A stretch of 64,000 nucleotides of DNA. Origin: Pseudomonas saudiphocaensis. Lineage in GTDB: Bacteria > Pseudomonadota > Gammaproteobacteria > Pseudomonadales > Pseudomonadaceae. The DNA lies in NCBI RefSeq assembly GCF_000756775.1, contig NZ_CCSF01000001.1, forward strand, positions 3,100,001-3,164,000, written 5' to 3'. Numbering within the stretch: position 1 is the stretch's first letter; every line of letters begins with the position of its first letter. Position numbers and translations under genes: made by a program. This document shows, in pieces, positions 55,127 through 64,000 of this stretch. The notes beneath the pieces are model-generated. The model did no database searches and had not been told where the DNA came from. It saw nothing but the letters and a program-made list of their open reading frames with translations.

Positions 55127-57229
55127 ATGGCTCGTACTACACCGATCAACCTCTACCGTAACATCGGTATTTGCGCCCACGTGGATGCTGGTAAGACCAC
55201 CACCACCGAGCGCGTACTGTTCTATACCGGTGTAAACCACAAGATGGGTGAAACCCATGACGGCGCTTCGACCACCGACTGGATGGTTCAGGAGCAGGAG
55301 CGGGGTATTACCATTACCTCCGCTGCCGTAACCGCCTTCTGGCAGGGTTCCGCCAAGCAATTCAAGAGCCACCGCGTTAACGTAATCGATACCCCCGGTC
55401 ACGTTGACTTCACCATCGAAGTAGAGCGCTCCCTGCGTGTCCTCGATGGTGCCGTCGTCGTGTTCTGTGGTACTTCCGGTGTCGAGCCGCAGTCGGAAAC
55501 CGTATGGCGTCAGGCCAACAAGTACGGCGTTCCGCGTATCGTCTACGTGAACAAGATGGACCGCCAGGGCGCCAACTTCCTGCGCGTCGTCGAGCAGATC
55601 AAGAAGCGCCTGGGTCACACCCCGGTACCGCTGCAGCTGCAAATCGGTTCCGAGGAAAACTTCGTCGGTCAGGTCGATCTGATCAAGATGAAGGCCATCT
55701 ACTGGAACGAGGACGACAAGGGCATGACCTTCCGCGAGGAAGAGATCCCTGCCGAACTGCAGGCACAGGCTGAGGAGTATCGCTCCAATCTGGTCGAGGC
55801 AGCAGCCGAGGCCAACGAAGAGCTGATGAACAAGTACCTCGAAGGGGGTGAGCTGAGCATCGAGGAAATCAAGCAGGGTCTGCGTCAGCGCACCATCGCT
55901 TGTGAAATCGTGCCGGCGGTTCTGGGCTCCTCGTTCAAGAACAAGGGTGTGCCGCTTGTTCTCGACGCCGTGGTCGAATTCCTGCCGGCTCCGGACGAAG
56001 TGCCTGCGATCAAGGGTGTTCACCCGGATGATGAAGAGAAAGTCGACGAGCGCGAATCTTCCGACGAAGCGCCGTTCTCTGCGCTGGCGTTCAAGATCGC
56101 AACCGACCCCTTCGTTGGTACTCTGACCTTCGTTCGCGTCTACTCCGGTGTTCTGGCCTCTGGTGATTCCGTCATCAACTCGGTCAAGGGCAAAAAGGAG
56201 CGCGTTGGTCGTATGGTGCAGATGCATGCCAACGATCGTCAGGAAATCAAGGAAGTGCGTGCAGGCGACATCGCTGCCCTGATCGGCATGAAGGACGTCA
56301 CCACCGGTGACACCCTGTGCGACATCGCCAATCCGATCGTCCTTGAGCGTATGGACTTCCCGGAGCCGGTTATTCACGTAGCCGTCGAGCCGAAAACCAA
56401 GGCTGACCAAGAGAAGATGGGTGTCGCGCTGGGTCGTCTGGCTCAGGAAGACCCCTCTTTCCGCGTGCGCACCGACGAGGAAACCGGCCAGACCATCATC
56501 GGTGGTATGGGTGAGTTGCACCTGGACATCATCGTAGACCGTATGCGTCGCGAGTTCGGTGTCGAGGCAAACATCGGTAAGCCGCAGGTTGCCTATCGCG
56601 AGATGATTCGCAACAAGTGCGAGATCGAAGGCAAGTTTGTTCGTCAGTCCGGCGGTCGTGGCCAGTTTGGTCATTGCTGGATCCGCTTCGAGCCGTCCGA
56701 CGAAGGTGCGGAAGGTCTGGAGTTCAAGAACGAGGTTGTCGGTGGTGTGGTTCCGAAGGAATACATTCCGGCTATCCAGAAGGGCATCGAAGAGCAGATG
56801 AAGAACGGTGTTCTCGCCGGCTATCCGCTGCTCGGCCTGAAAGCCACTGTGTTCGATGGTTCCTACCACGACGTCGACTCCAACGAGATGGCGTTCAAGA
56901 TCGCGGCTTCCATGGCCACCAAGCAGCTGTCCCAGAAGGGCGGTGCGGTATTGCTTGAGCCTGTCATGAAGGTCGAGGTTGTGACACCTGAGGACTACAT
57001 GGGCGACGTGATGGGTGACCTGAACCGTCGTCGTGGTCTGATTCAGGGTATGGAAGACTCTGTCTCCGGCAAGGTCATCCGCGCTGAAGTGCCGCTGGGC
57101 GAAATGTTCGGCTATGCCACTGATGTGCGTTCCATGTCTCAGGGTCGCGCCAGCTACTCCATGGAATTCTCGAAGTACTCCGAAGCTCCGTCGAACATCG
57201 TCGAAGCTATTGTCAAAAAACAAGGTTGA
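55127..57229 (+). CDS. fusA: Elongation factor G
   Basis: 700 aa translocase GTPase. G1 AHVDAGKTT (17-25), switch I through [22 protein letters not shown]. Five-domain layout complete. The setting in the str operon marks it as the main FusA1-type copy; pseudomonads usually carry a second paralogue elsewhere. Confidence 0.98.
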   Translation: MARTTPINLYRNIGICAHVDAGKTTTTERVLFYTGVNHKMGETHDGASTTDWMVQEQERGITITSAAVTAFWQGSAKQFKSHRVNVIDTPGHVDFTIEVERSLRVLDGAVVVFCGTSGVEPQSETVWRQANKYGVPRIVYVNKMDRQGANFLRVVEQIKKRLGHTPVPLQLQIGSEENFVGQVDLIKMKAIYWNEDDKGMTFREEEIPAELQAQAEEYRSNLVEAAAEANEELMNKYLEGGELSIEEIKQGLRQRTIACEIVPAVLGSSFKNKGVPLVLDAVVEFLPAPDEVPAIKGVHPDDEEKVDERESSDEAPFSALAFKIATDPFVGTLTFVRVYSGVLASGDSVINSVKGKKERVGRMVQMHANDRQEIKEVRAGDIAALIGMKDVTTGDTLCDIANPIVLERMDFPEPVIHVAVEPKTKADQEKMGVALGRLAQEDPSFRVRTDEETGQTIIGGMGELHLDIIVDRMRREFGVEANIGKPQVAYREMIRNKCEIEGKFVRQSGGRGQFGHCWIRFEPSDEGAEGLEFKNEVVGGVVPKEYIPAIQKGIEEQMKNGVLAGYPLLGLKATVFDGSYHDVDSNEMAFKIAASMATKQLSQKGGAVLLEPVMKVEVVTPEDYMGDVMGDLNRRRGLIQGMEDSVSGKVIRAEVPLGEMFGYATDVRSMSQGRASYSMEFSKYSEAPSNIVEAIVKKQG

Positions 57230-57259
57230 TTCAGCCCTTTAAGTAAGAGGTTTACTGTC

Positions 57260-58459
57260 GTGGCTAAAGAAAAATTCGAACGTAACAAACCGCACGTCAA
57301 CGTCGGCACCATTGGTCACGTCGACCATGGCAAGACCACGCTGACTGCAGCCCTGACCCGTGTCTGCGCCGAAGTCTTCGGTAGCGGCGGTACTTCCAAG
57401 GGTTACGACCAGATCGACAACGCGCCGGAAGAGAAGGCTCGTGGTATCACCATCAACACCTCCCACGTTGAATATGATTCCCCGATCCGTCACTACGCCC
57501 ACGTTGACTGCCCGGGTCACGCTGACTATGTGAAGAACATGATCACCGGTGCTGCCCAGATGGACGGCGCGATCCTGGTCTGCTCCGCTGCTGATGGCCC
57601 CATGCCGCAGACTCGCGAGCACATCCTGCTGTCCCGTCAGGTTGGTGTTCCCTACATCGTCGTGTTCCTGAACAAGGCCGACATGGTTGACGACGCCGAG
57701 CTGCTGGAACTGGTCGAGATGGAAGTTCGCGACCTGCTGTCGACCTACGACTTCCCGGGCGACGACACCCCGATCATCATCGGTTCCGCGCTGATGGCGC
57801 TCAATGGTGAAGACGATAACGGTCTGGGTACTACTGCCGTTAAGACCCTGGTCGAGACCCTGGACAGCTACATTCCAGAGCCTGAGCGCGCAATCGACAA
57901 GCCGTTCCTGATGCCGATCGAAGACGTGTTCTCGATCTCCGGTCGCGGTACCGTGGTAACCGGTCGTGTCGAGCGCGGCATCGTTCGCGTGCAGGAAGAA
58001 ATCGAGATCGTGGGCATCCGCGATACCACCAAGACCACCTGCACCGGCGTTGAAATGTTCCGCAAGCTGCTGGACGAAGGTCGTGCCGGTGAGAACGTGG
58101 GCGTGCTGCTGCGCGGCACCAAGCGTGATGACGTCGAGCGTGGCCAGGTTCTGGCCAAGCCGGGCACCATCAAGCCGCACACCAAGTTCGAAGGCGAAGT
58201 CTACGTTCTGAGCAAGGAAGAAGGCGGCCGTCATACTCCGTTCTTCAAGGGCTACCGTCCGCAGTTCTACTTCCGTACCACTGACGTGACCGGTAACTGC
58301 GAACTGCCGGAAGGCGTTGAGATGGTCATGCCGGGCGACAACATCAAGATGACTGTCACCCTGATCGCTCCGATCGCCATGGAAGAAGGTCTGCGTTTCG
58401 CAATTCGCGAAGGCGGCCGTACCGTTGGTGCCGGCGTGGTTGCCAAGATCATCGAGTAA
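57260..58459 (+). CDS. tufA: Elongation factor Tu, copy 2
   Basis: 399 aa, the same protein as copy 1. Start codon GTG 57260, against ATG in copy 1, with AAGAGG upstream. Last gene of the str operon, 30 nt after fusA, with a terminator just behind it. The sequence is nearly base-for-base identical to 40798-41997, indicating recent gene conversion. Confidence 0.98.
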   Translation: MAKEKFERNKPHVNVGTIGHVDHGKTTLTAALTRVCAEVFGSGGTSKGYDQIDNAPEEKARGITINTSHVEYDSPIRHYAHVDCPGHADYVKNMITGAAQMDGAILVCSAADGPMPQTREHILLSRQVGVPYIVVFLNKADMVDDAELLELVEMEVRDLLSTYDFPGDDTPIIIGSALMALNGEDDNGLGTTAVKTLVETLDSYIPEPERAIDKPFLMPIEDVFSISGRGTVVTGRVERGIVRVQEEIEIVGIRDTTKTTCTGVEMFRKLLDEGRAGENVGVLLRGTKRDDVERGQVLAKPGTIKPHTKFEGEVYVLSKEEGGRHTPFFKGYRPQFYFRTTDVTGNCELPEGVEMVMPGDNIKMTVTLIAPIAMEEGLRFAIREGGRTVGAGVVAKIIE

Positions 58460-58472
58460 ACATTCGGTGTGG

Positions 58473-58498
58473 AAAAGGGCCCCTTCGGGGGCCTTTTT
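58473..58498 (+). terminator. Intrinsic terminator after tufA
   Basis: AAAAGGGCCCC, tetraloop TTCG, GGGGCC then T5. Stem of about 11 bp closing on a UUCG loop; it ends the str operon. Confidence 0.92.
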
Positions 58499-58515
58499 CT
58501 ATTGCTGATCATTTA

Positions 58516-58544
58516 TTGACACCCCCTGGACGCATCCGTACAAT
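58516..58544 (+). promoter_or_regulatory. Promoter of the S10 operon
   Basis: TTGACA (58516-58521), 17-nt spacer, TACAAT (58539-58544), GC-rich discriminator. It lies right after the tufA terminator and 64 nt before rpsJ. The leader is much shorter than the E. coli S10 leader, so L4 control of that kind is not evident. Confidence 0.75.
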
Positions 58545-58608
58545 TGCGCCTCCTTTTACCGGGCGTATTGCGTTTGGTAGGGATGGCTAATTGGAGTCTG
58601 AGGTCAAA

Positions 58609-58920
58609 ATGCAAAACCAACAAATCCGTATTCGGTTGAAGGCTTTTGACCATCGCCTGATCGATCAATCAACCCAGGAAATCGTGGAAACCGCGAAACG
58701 TACTGGTGCTCAGGTGCGTGGTCCGATTCCACTGCCGACCCGCAAAGAGCGGTTTACCGTTCTGGTCTCTCCGCACGTCAACAAAGACGCGCGCGACCAG
58801 TACGAAATCCGCACTCATAAGCGAGTGCTGGACATTGTTCAGCCAACCGACAAGACCGTCGATGCGCTTATGAAGCTTGATCTTGCGGCTGGCGTGGAAG
58901 TGCAGATCAGCCTCGGCTAA
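58609..58920 (+). CDS. rpsJ: Ribosomal protein uS10
   Basis: 103 aa from ATG 58609 ([15 protein letters not shown]) with GAGG 5 nt upstream; a 6-codon extension exists without support. 30S head protein, also NusE, which joins NusG and boxA in antitermination. Signature [20 protein letters not shown] is intact. Confidence 0.98.
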
Positions 58921-59001
58921 AACTTCGAGTTTTAGTCGTGTAACGCTCTGAAATGGGCGGCCATAGCGGGTGAAAGCCCCGTACACTCAAGAGGTTACAA
59001 T

Positions 59002-59637
59002 ATGACTATTGGTGTAGTCGGTCGCAAATGCGGTATGACCCGTGTTTTCACCGAGGATGGTGTCTCTATTCCGGTTACGGTCATTGAGATCGAACCGAAT
59101 CGCGTCACCCAGTTCAAGAACGAAGAAAGCGATGGATATCGCGCCGTACAGGTCACTGTTGGCGAGCGTCGCGCTTCCCGTGTCACCAAGGCTCAGGCCG
59201 GTCATTTCGCCAAGGCGAATGTAGCCGCCGGTCGTGGCGTTTGGGAATTCCGCCTTGATGGCGAGGAGTTCCAGGTCGGTGACCAGATCAATGCTGAGAT
59301 TTTCCAAGCTGGACAGATGGTGGATGTCACCGGTCAGTCCAAGGGTAAAGGCTTTGCCGGTACCATCAAGCGCTGGAACTTCCGTGGTCAAGACAATACC
59401 CACGGTAACTCCGTATCCCACCGCGTTCCGGGTTCGATTGGCCAGTGCCAGACTCCGGGTCGTGTTTTCAAGGGCAAGAAGATGTCCGGACACATGGGCG
59501 CCGAGCGCGTAACCGTGCAGTCTCTGGAAATCGTGCGTGTCGATGCCGAACGTAACCTGCTGTTGGTCAAGGGCGCAGTCCCTGGTGCCACCGGTGGTGA
59601 CGTGATCGTGCGTCCGGCCGCCAAGGCTCGCGGGTAA
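59002..59637 (+). CDS. rplC: Ribosomal protein uL3
   Basis: 211 aa early-assembly 50S protein whose long loop reaches the peptidyl-transferase centre. Seen: [13 protein letters not shown] at the N-terminus and the conserved W-finger loop around [11 protein letters not shown], with the modifiable Gln in [15 protein letters not shown]. Second gene of the S10 operon. Confidence 0.98.
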   Translation: MTIGVVGRKCGMTRVFTEDGVSIPVTVIEIEPNRVTQFKNEESDGYRAVQVTVGERRASRVTKAQAGHFAKANVAAGRGVWEFRLDGEEFQVGDQINAEIFQAGQMVDVTGQSKGKGFAGTIKRWNFRGQDNTHGNSVSHRVPGSIGQCQTPGRVFKGKKMSGHMGAERVTVQSLEIVRVDAERNLLLVKGAVPGATGGDVIVRPAAKARG

Positions 59638-59649
59638 GGGGGAGTTCAC

Positions 59650-60252
59650 ATGCAATTGAATGTTAATGGCGCACAAGCCATAGAAGTCTCCGAGCGTACC
59701 TTTGGTGGTGAGTTCAACGAGACGCTGGTGCATCAGGCAGTCGTCGCCTATATGGCTGGCGGTCGTCAGGGCAGCAAGCAGCAGAAGACTCGCTCCGACG
59801 TCGCTGGTGGCGGTAAGCGTCCATGGCGCCAGAAGGGTACGGGCCGCGCGCGCGCTGGTACCACTCGTGGTCCGATCTGGCGTGGCGGTGGTGTGACTTT
59901 CGCTGCTCGTCCGCAGAATCACGAACAAAAACTCAATAAGAAGATGTATCGCGCTGCAATGCGCTCCATTCTTGCTGAGCTGGTTCGCTCCGAGCGTCTG
60001 GTCGTTGTTGAAGACTTCGCCGTCGATAGCCCTAAAACCAAGCTGCTTGCCAACAAGCTGAACGGTATGGGTCTGAATGACGTGCTGATCGTTTCCGACG
60101 CTGTTGATCAGAACCTTTATCTGGCTGCTCGCAACCTGCCTCACGTCGACGTGCGTGACGTTCAAGGTTCCGATCCTGTCAGCCTGATCGCCTATGACAA
60201 GGTGTTGATCACCGTGTCGGCTGTGAAGAAATTCGAGGAGCTGCTGGGATGA
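59650..60252 (+). CDS. rplD: Ribosomal protein uL4
   Basis: 200 aa. The long exit-tunnel loop (about 45-95, rich in Gly, Arg and Lys, with [14 protein letters not shown]) is complete and shows no macrolide-resistance deletion. Overlaps rplW by 4 nt. Confidence 0.98.
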   Translation: MQLNVNGAQAIEVSERTFGGEFNETLVHQAVVAYMAGGRQGSKQQKTRSDVAGGGKRPWRQKGTGRARAGTTRGPIWRGGGVTFAARPQNHEQKLNKKMYRAAMRSILAELVRSERLVVVEDFAVDSPKTKLLANKLNGMGLNDVLIVSDAVDQNLYLAARNLPHVDVRDVQGSDPVSLIAYDKVLITVSAVKKFEELLG

Positions 60253-60548
60253 ACCAGGAACGCGTATTCAAAGTCCTGCTTGGTCCGCATGTCTCCGAGA
60301 AGGCAACCATGCTGGCTGACAGCAAGAGCCAGTTCGTTTTCAAGGTTGCAACTGACGCAACCAAGCTGGAAATCAAGAAGGCCGTCGAAAGCCTGTTCAA
60401 CGTGAAGGTCGCCAAGGTCAGCACCCTGAATGTTCAGGGCAAGACCAAGCGTACCGCTCGCGGTCTGGGCAAGCGGAACGACTGGAAGAAGGCGTACATC
60501 GCTCTTCAGCCAGGCCAGGATCTCGATTTCTCCGGCAGTGCTGAGTAA
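60249..60548 (+). CDS. rplW: Ribosomal protein uL23
   Basis: 99 aa at the tunnel exit, docking site of trigger factor and SRP. Conserved [11 protein letters not shown] at the N-terminus and [22 protein letters not shown] loop in part. ATGA overlap with rplD. Confidence 0.98.
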   Translation: MNQERVFKVLLGPHVSEKATMLADSKSQFVFKVATDATKLEIKKAVESLFNVKVAKVSTLNVQGKTKRTARGLGKRNDWKKAYIALQPGQDLDFSGSAE

Positions 60549-60562
60549 GGAAGGGGTGCATC

Positions 60563-61384
60563 ATGGCAATCGTTAAATGCAAACCGACTTCCGCGGGCCG
60601 CCGCTTTGTGGTCAAGGTGGTGGGTCAGGAGCTGCACAAAGGCGCTCCTCATGCTCCGCTGCTCGAGAAGAAGTCGAAAACCGGTGGCCGTAACAACAAC
60701 GGTCGCATCACCACTCGCCACATCGGCGGTGGTCACAAGCAGCACTACCGTCTGGTCGATTTTCGTCGCAACAAGGATGGCATTCCAGCCATCGTTGAGC
60801 GCATCGAATACGACCCGAACCGTACTGCGCACATTGCGCTGCTGAAGTACGCCGATGGCGAGCGTCGCTACATCATCGCTCCCAAGGGCGTCAGCGCTGG
60901 CGATCAGCTGCTGTCGGGCGTCAACGCGCCGATCAAGGCTGGCAACAGCCTGCCGCTGCGCAACATCCCGCTGGGTTCCACCATTCATGGTGTTGAGCTG
61001 AAGCCGGGTAAAGGTGCCCAGATCGCTCGTTCCGCTGGTGCTTCGGCTCAGCTGGTCGCGCGTGAAGGTGCATACGTAACGCTGCGTCTTCGCTCCGGCG
61101 AAACGCGCAAGGTACTGGCCGAGTGCCGTGCGACCCTGGGCGAAGTCTCGAACTCCGAGCACAGCCTGCGTTCGCTGGGCAAGGCGGGCGCCAAGCGCTG
61201 GCGTGGTGTTCGTCCGACCGTGCGCGGTGTGGCCATGAACCCGGTCGATCACCCCCACGGTGGTGGTGAAGGTCGTACCTCTGGTGGTCGTCATCCGGTG
61301 TCGCCGTGGGGCTTCCCGACTAAGGGCGCGAAGACTCGCTCGAACAAGCGCACCGATAACATGATCGTCCGTCGTCGCAAGTAA
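60563..61384 (+). CDS. rplB: Ribosomal protein uL2
   Basis: 273 aa peptidyl-transferase-region protein. C-terminal signature [18 protein letters not shown] includes the conserved His of the active-site vicinity. Standard length, normal operon place after rplW. Confidence 0.98.
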   Translation: MAIVKCKPTSAGRRFVVKVVGQELHKGAPHAPLLEKKSKTGGRNNNGRITTRHIGGGHKQHYRLVDFRRNKDGIPAIVERIEYDPNRTAHIALLKYADGERRYIIAPKGVSAGDQLLSGVNAPIKAGNSLPLRNIPLGSTIHGVELKPGKGAQIARSAGASAQLVAREGAYVTLRLRSGETRKVLAECRATLGEVSNSEHSLRSLGKAGAKRWRGVRPTVRGVAMNPVDHPHGGGEGRTSGGRHPVSPWGFPTKGAKTRSNKRTDNMIVRRRK

Positions 61385-61400
61385 CTAGAGGGATACGACA

Positions 61401-61676
61401 GTGCCACGTTCTCTGAAAAAAGGTCCTTTTATCGATCTTCACCTACTGAAGAAGGTCGAAGTGGCGATGGAGAAGAACGATCGCAAGCCGGTGAAAACCT
61501 GGTCGCGTCGTTCCATGATCCTGCCGCAAATGGTCGGTTTGACCATCGCTGTGCATAACGGTCGTCAGCATGTTCCAGTTCTCGTGAGCGAAGACATGGT
61601 CGGTCACAAACTCGGCGAATTTGCCGGCACTCGTACCTATCGTGGTCACGTTGCCGACAAGAAAGGCAAGCGCTAA
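61401..61676 (+). CDS. rpsS: Ribosomal protein uS19
   Basis: 91 aa 30S head protein, paired with S13. Start GTG 61401 ([12 protein letters not shown]) with AGAGGG upstream. Ends 12 nt before rplV. Confidence 0.98.
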   Translation: MPRSLKKGPFIDLHLLKKVEVAMEKNDRKPVKTWSRRSMILPQMVGLTIAVHNGRQHVPVLVSEDMVGHKLGEFAGTRTYRGHVADKKGKR

Positions 61677-61688
61677 GGGGTAATGAAG

Positions 61689-62021
61689 ATGGAAGTAGCC
61701 GCTAAGTTGTCGGGCGCTCGCATCTCCGCCCAGAAAGCCCGCCTGGTCGCCGACCAGATCCGCGGGAAAGGGGTGGGCGAAGCGCTCAACCTGCTGGCTT
61801 TCAGCAACAAGAAAGCCGCCGAGATCATGAAGAAAGTGCTGGAGTCGGCCATAGCCAACGCCGAGCACAACGAAGGCGCTGACGTGGATGACCTGAAGGT
61901 TTCCACCGTCTTCGTCAACGAGGGGCGTTCGCTTAAGCGCATCATGCCGCGTGCCAAAGGCCGCGCTGATCGCATCGTCAAGCGGTCTTGCCATATCACT
62001 GTCAAGGTTGCGGACAAGTAA
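61689..62021 (+). CDS. rplV: Ribosomal protein uL22
   Basis: 110 aa. ATG 61689 ([13 protein letters not shown]) is chosen over ATG 61683 since AAGGGG lies 8 nt before it and the product matches relatives. The tunnel hairpin (about 80-98, with [13 protein letters not shown]) is intact. Confidence 0.97.
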   Translation: MEVAAKLSGARISAQKARLVADQIRGKGVGEALNLLAFSNKKAAEIMKKVLESAIANAEHNEGADVDDLKVSTVFVNEGRSLKRIMPRAKGRADRIVKRSCHITVKVADK

Positions 62022-62034
62022 CGGAGTCGATCAG

Positions 62035-62721
62035 ATGGGTCAGAAAGTACATCCCACTGGCATTCGCCTGGGAATCGTCAAGGAGCACACCTCCGTCTGG
62101 TACGCAGACGGTCGTACGTACGCCGATTATCTGCTTGCAGATCTGAACGTACGTGAGTACCTCCAAGACAAACTAAAAAACGCGTCCGTAAGCCGTATCG
62201 ATATTGCTCGCCCGGCTCAGACCGCACGCATCACCATCCACACCGCTCGTCCCGGCATCGTGATCGGCAAGAAAGGTGAAGATGTTGAGAAGCTGCGTCA
62301 GGACCTGACCAAGCAAATGGGTGTGCCGGTGCACATCAACATCGAAGAAATCCGCAAGCCGGAACTCGATGCAATGCTGGTAGCACAGAACGTTGCTCAG
62401 CAGCTGGAGCGTCGCGTTATGTTCCGTCGCGCCATGAAGCGCGCCGTACAGAACGCCATTCGCATTGGTGCCAAAGGCATCAAGATCCAGGTGAGCGGTC
62501 GTCTGGGTGGGGCTGAAATTGCCCGTACGGAATGGTATCGGGAAGGTCGTGTGCCGCTGCACACCCTGCGTGCCGATATCGACTACAACACCTACGAAGC
62601 GCACACCACTTACGGTGTGATCGGCGTCAAGGTCTGGATCTTCAAAGGCGAAGTGATTGGTGGTCGCCACGAAGAGCTCAAGCCGCAAGCGCCTGCGCCT
62701 CGTAAAAAAGCTGCCAAGTAA
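62035..62721 (+). CDS. rpsC: Ribosomal protein uS3
   Basis: 228 aa from ATG 62035 ([13 protein letters not shown]); the frame is open 84 nt upstream, inside rplV. KH domain around [15 protein letters not shown]; contributes to mRNA helicase activity at the entry channel. Confidence 0.98.
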   Translation: MGQKVHPTGIRLGIVKEHTSVWYADGRTYADYLLADLNVREYLQDKLKNASVSRIDIARPAQTARITIHTARPGIVIGKKGEDVEKLRQDLTKQMGVPVHINIEEIRKPELDAMLVAQNVAQQLERRVMFRRAMKRAVQNAIRIGAKGIKIQVSGRLGGAEIARTEWYREGRVPLHTLRADIDYNTYEAHTTYGVIGVKVWIFKGEVIGGRHEELKPQAPAPRKKAAK

Positions 62722-62733
62722 GGAGTACGCCAA

Positions 62734-63147
62734 ATGTTGCAACCCAAGCGTACAAAATTCCGCAAGCAGATGACCGGCCACAACCGTGGTCTGGCTCAGC
62801 GCGGTAGCAAGGTCAGCTTCGGCGAGTTCGCTCTGAAGTCTGTCTCCCGTGGCCGTCTGACGGCCCGCCAGATCGAGTCCGCACGTCGTGCGTTGACCCG
62901 TCACGTTAAGCGTGGTGGAAAGATCTGGATCCGTGTATTCCCCGACAAGCCTGTCACCAAGAAGCCTCTGGAAGTCCGGATGGGTAAAGGTAAGGGTAGC
63001 GTCGAGTACTGGGTAGCCCAGATTCAACCGGGCAAGGTGCTCTACGAAATCGAGGGTGTTTCCGAAGAGCTGGCGCGTGAGGCTTTCGCCCTGGCTGCTG
63101 CAAAGCTGCCGCTCGCCACCTCCTTTGTTAAGCGGACGGTGATGTGA
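62734..63147 (+). CDS. rplP: Ribosomal protein uL16
   Basis: 137 aa; organises the A-site side of the peptidyl-transferase centre. [15 protein letters not shown] start, [12 protein letters not shown] in the middle; the conserved arginine hydroxylated by RoxA in E. coli lies in this region. The stop TGA overlaps the rpmC start by one base. Confidence 0.98.
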   Translation: MLQPKRTKFRKQMTGHNRGLAQRGSKVSFGEFALKSVSRGRLTARQIESARRALTRHVKRGGKIWIRVFPDKPVTKKPLEVRMGKGKGSVEYWVAQIQPGKVLYEIEGVSEELAREAFALAAAKLPLATSFVKRTVM

Positions 63148-63338
63148 TGAAAGCGAATGAGCTTCGTGAAAAATCCGCTCAGCAGCTGAACGAGCAACTG
63201 CTCGAGCTGCTGCGCGACCAGTTCAATCTGCGTATGCAGAAAGCGACTGGCCAGTTGGGGCAGTCTCACCTGCTCTCGCAAGTCAGGCGCGACATCGCTC
63301 GTGTCAAGACTGTGCTCAACCAGCAGGCAGGTAAGTGA
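63147..63338 (+). CDS. rpmC: Ribosomal protein uL29
   Basis: 63 aa two-helix protein near the tunnel exit. ATG 63147 ([15 protein letters not shown]) coincides with the rplP stop; a GTG one codon earlier is less likely. Confidence 0.97.
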   Translation: MKANELREKSAQQLNEQLLELLRDQFNLRMQKATGQLGQSHLLSQVRRDIARVKTVLNQQAGK

Positions 63339-63340
63339 TC

Positions 63341-63607
63341 ATGGCTGAAGTTGAAAAGACTGTCCGTACGCTGACTGGCCGCGTCGTCAGCGACAAAATG
63401 GACAAAACCATCACCGTACTGATCGAGCGTCGCGTCAAGCACCCGATCTACGGCAAATACGTGAAGCGTTCGACCAAGCTGCACGCCCACGACGAAACCA
63501 ACCAGTGCCGTATCGGCGACAAGGTCACCATCCGCGAGACTCGTCCGCTAGCGAAGACCAAGTCCTGGATGCTGGTTGATGTCGTTGAACGTGCCGTCGA
63601 AGTCTAA
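63341..63607 (+). CDS. rpsQ: Ribosomal protein uS17
   Basis: 88 aa OB-fold 16S-binding protein. ATG 63341 ([13 protein letters not shown]), 2 nt after rpmC; the in-frame GTG 63335 overlaps rpmC and adds only two residues. End of the S10 operon in the E. coli scheme. Confidence 0.97.
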   Translation: MAEVEKTVRTLTGRVVSDKMDKTITVLIERRVKHPIYGKYVKRSTKLHAHDETNQCRIGDKVTIRETRPLAKTKSWMLVDVVERAVEV

Positions 63608-63630
63608 GGGCTAGGGGTCGGAGAAATTAT

Positions 63631-63999
63631 ATGATTCAGACTCAATCAATGCTCGATGTGGCGGATAACAGCGGCGCGCGTCGCGTTATGTGCATCAAGG
63701 TGCTCGGCGGTTCTCACCGCCGTTACGCCGGCATCGGCGACATCATCAAGGTTACCGTCAAGGAAGCGATTCCGCGTGGCAAGGTCAAGAAAGGCCAGGT
63801 GATGACCGCTGTTGTGGTTCGCACCCGTCACGGTGTTCGTCGTCCAGACGGTTCCATTATTCGCTTCGATGGCAACGCTGCTGTTCTGTTGAACAACAAG
63901 CAGGAGCCTATCGGTACTCGTATTTTCGGGCCGGTGACGCGTGAGCTTCGTAACGAGAAGTTCATGAAGATCGTTTCCCTTGCGCCTGAAGTGCTCTAA
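63631..63999 (+). CDS. rplN: Ribosomal protein uL14
   Basis: 122 aa, complete; the stop TAA ends one base before the window edge. [18 protein letters not shown] start and [12 protein letters not shown] are the family marks. First gene of the spc operon in E. coli; here only 23 nt follow rpsQ, so it is probably continuous with S10. Confidence 0.98.
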   Translation: MIQTQSMLDVADNSGARRVMCIKVLGGSHRRYAGIGDIIKVTVKEAIPRGKVKKGQVMTAVVVRTRHGVRRPDGSIIRFDGNAAVLLNNKQEPIGTRIFGPVTRELRNEKFMKIVSLAPEVL

Positions 64000-64000
64000 G

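Noticed and set aside
55106-57223. Minus-strand open frame of about 705 codons opposite fusA
   Set aside because: Shadow of fusA; no start signal or domain.

Overview
The window comes from a gammaproteobacterial chromosome, almost certainly a Pseudomonadaceae member. Protein sequences and gene order match Pseudomonas: vfr-osmC-coq7-HIT-ATPase, argC-erpA-anmK-M23 peptidase-tyrS, birA-coaX-SPOR-tRNAs-tuf, and trpE separated from trpGDC. The stutzeri/mendocina side of the family is likelier than P. aeruginosa, because the pyocin cluster and speD remembered from P. aeruginosa at these loci are absent. GC content is about 60%. No insertion sequence, prophage, integron or CRISPR array was seen. Nearly all of it is core genome.

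Layout, left to right. Positions 1-4.5 kb, minus strand: the stress module yeaG (PrkA kinase), yeaH (DUF444) and spoVR/ycgB, the last cut by the window edge. 4.8-12.5 kb, minus: glpE, apaH, apaG, rsmA, pdxA, surA and lptD, linking outer-membrane biogenesis to rRNA methylation and Ap4A hydrolysis. 12.6-15.1 kb, plus: the peptidoglycan sugar salvage genes amgK and murU, then djlA. 15.3-19.3 kb: a DUF3530 lipid/hydrolase-like protein, gabT, rpe and gph. 19.3-26.2 kb: trpE and trpGDC. Each is preceded by a short leader ORF ending in the same Arg-Trp-Arg-Trp-Arg motif, and one MASE3-GGDEF-EAL protein sits between them. 26.2-36 kb: vfr, osmC, coq7, a HIT protein, a Ycf46-like ATPase, a DUF805 protein, hemJ, argC, erpA, anmK and an M23 endopeptidase.

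36-40.7 kb: tyrS, then a strong array of four tandem rRNA-type promoters and a boxA, but no 16S, tRNA-Ile/Ala or 23S. A lone 5S gene follows directly, then birA, coaX, a SPOR protein and tRNA-Tyr/Gly/Thr. This is the most unusual point of the window: a ribosomal RNA operon reduced to its promoters and its 5S gene, either a real deletion or an assembly collapse.

40.8-64 kb, plus: the transcription/translation superblock tufB, tRNA-Trp, secE, nusG, rplKAJL, rpoBC, rpsL, rpsG, fusA, tufA, and the S10/spc ribosomal protein genes from rpsJ to rplN, where the window ends. The two tuf genes are near-identical direct repeats about 16.5 kb apart. Terminator-like hairpins lie before tufB, before secE, after nusG, between rplA and rplJ, between rplL and rpoB, after rpoC and after tufA, so expression is divided by attenuators and local promoters.
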